Source: UBA1858 sp045105615
Lineage (GTDB): Bacteria > Pseudomonadota > Gammaproteobacteria > UBA4575
Direction of reading: 5' to 3'
NCBI GenBank assembly: GCA_045105615.1
Contig: JBGCDS010000016.1
Location: 1-23,628, forward strand
Length of the DNA: 23,628 nt
Part shown: positions 23,615 through 23,628 of the stretch, in pieces
How positions within the stretch are numbered: position 1 is the first letter of the stretch
Layout of the letters: the number at the start of each line of letters is the position of its first letter
The notes under the pieces: model-generated
Told to the model about the DNA's origin: nothing
Database searches by the model: none
Seen by the model: only the letters and a program-made list of their open reading frames with translations
Position numbers and translations under genes: made by a program

Positions 23615-23628
23615 TGGCGGAGAGGGAG
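23615..23628 (-). tRNA. 3' end of a second tRNA gene, serine-like (partial)
   Basis: The last 14 nt read on the minus strand as the start of a T-stem strand, then CCTCTCC, discriminator G and CCA. This is the same acceptor as the tRNA at 23416-23506 but with a C in place of the T that makes a G-U pair there. The rest lies outside the window. It is probably the functional serine tRNA of the pair. Confidence 0.6.

Overview
The window reads as chromosomal DNA of a fairly AT-rich (about 40% G+C by eye) free-living gammaproteobacterium, probably aquatic. The basis is the housekeeping block rne - rluC - sppA - maf(yceF), whose gene set matches the rne/rluC/maf neighbourhood of Escherichia and Pseudomonas, together with envelope and nutrient genes typical of marine gammaproteobacteria (PhoX, imelysins, an LbtU-type porin). 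No insertion sequence, phage gene or CRISPR array is visible.

Layout. 1-172: tail of a possible upstream gene. 173-5491: maf(+), sppA(-), rluC(-), then rne(+) behind a long leader. 5515-6262: low-molecular-weight tyrosine phosphatase and a small membrane protein (-). 6582-8210: exported choice-of-anchor I beta-propeller (+). 8329-8661: small exported Cys-rich protein (-) with an excellent CRP-type palindrome just upstream of its start. 8827-11425: glyoxalase, Tat-exported small dehydrogenase subunit and GMC oxidoreductase (-). 11667-13903: ribbon-helix-helix protein (+), SelO AMPylase (-), two-CBS protein (+).

The most coherent system is 13892-21297, a six-gene leftward iron-uptake cluster: LbtU-like porin, imelysin with GxHxxE, MauG-type di-haem peroxidase, DUF1111 di-haem oxidoreductase, a second imelysin-like protein lacking the metal-ligand His, and a Tat-type DUF1513 propeller. 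The last four genes are tightly coupled (gaps or overlaps of -11 to +3 nt). A sigma70-like promoter (TTGAGA, 17 nt, TATTAT) with a 12/14 Fur-box match over the -35 and spacer lies 124 nt upstream of the porin start. The porin is interrupted by one in-frame TAA at codon 201, although the reading frame on both sides is intact. Divergent from this operon is a PhoX alkaline phosphatase (21469-23343), an enzyme family known to need iron.

The right end holds two tandem serine-type tRNA genes on the minus strand, each followed by a similar GCCCCT/AGGGGC terminator. The complete one (23416-23506) has a scrambled anticodon arm: the 3' half of the stem is the reverse complement of what it should be. 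It is probably a pseudo-tRNA next to a real copy that runs off the window.
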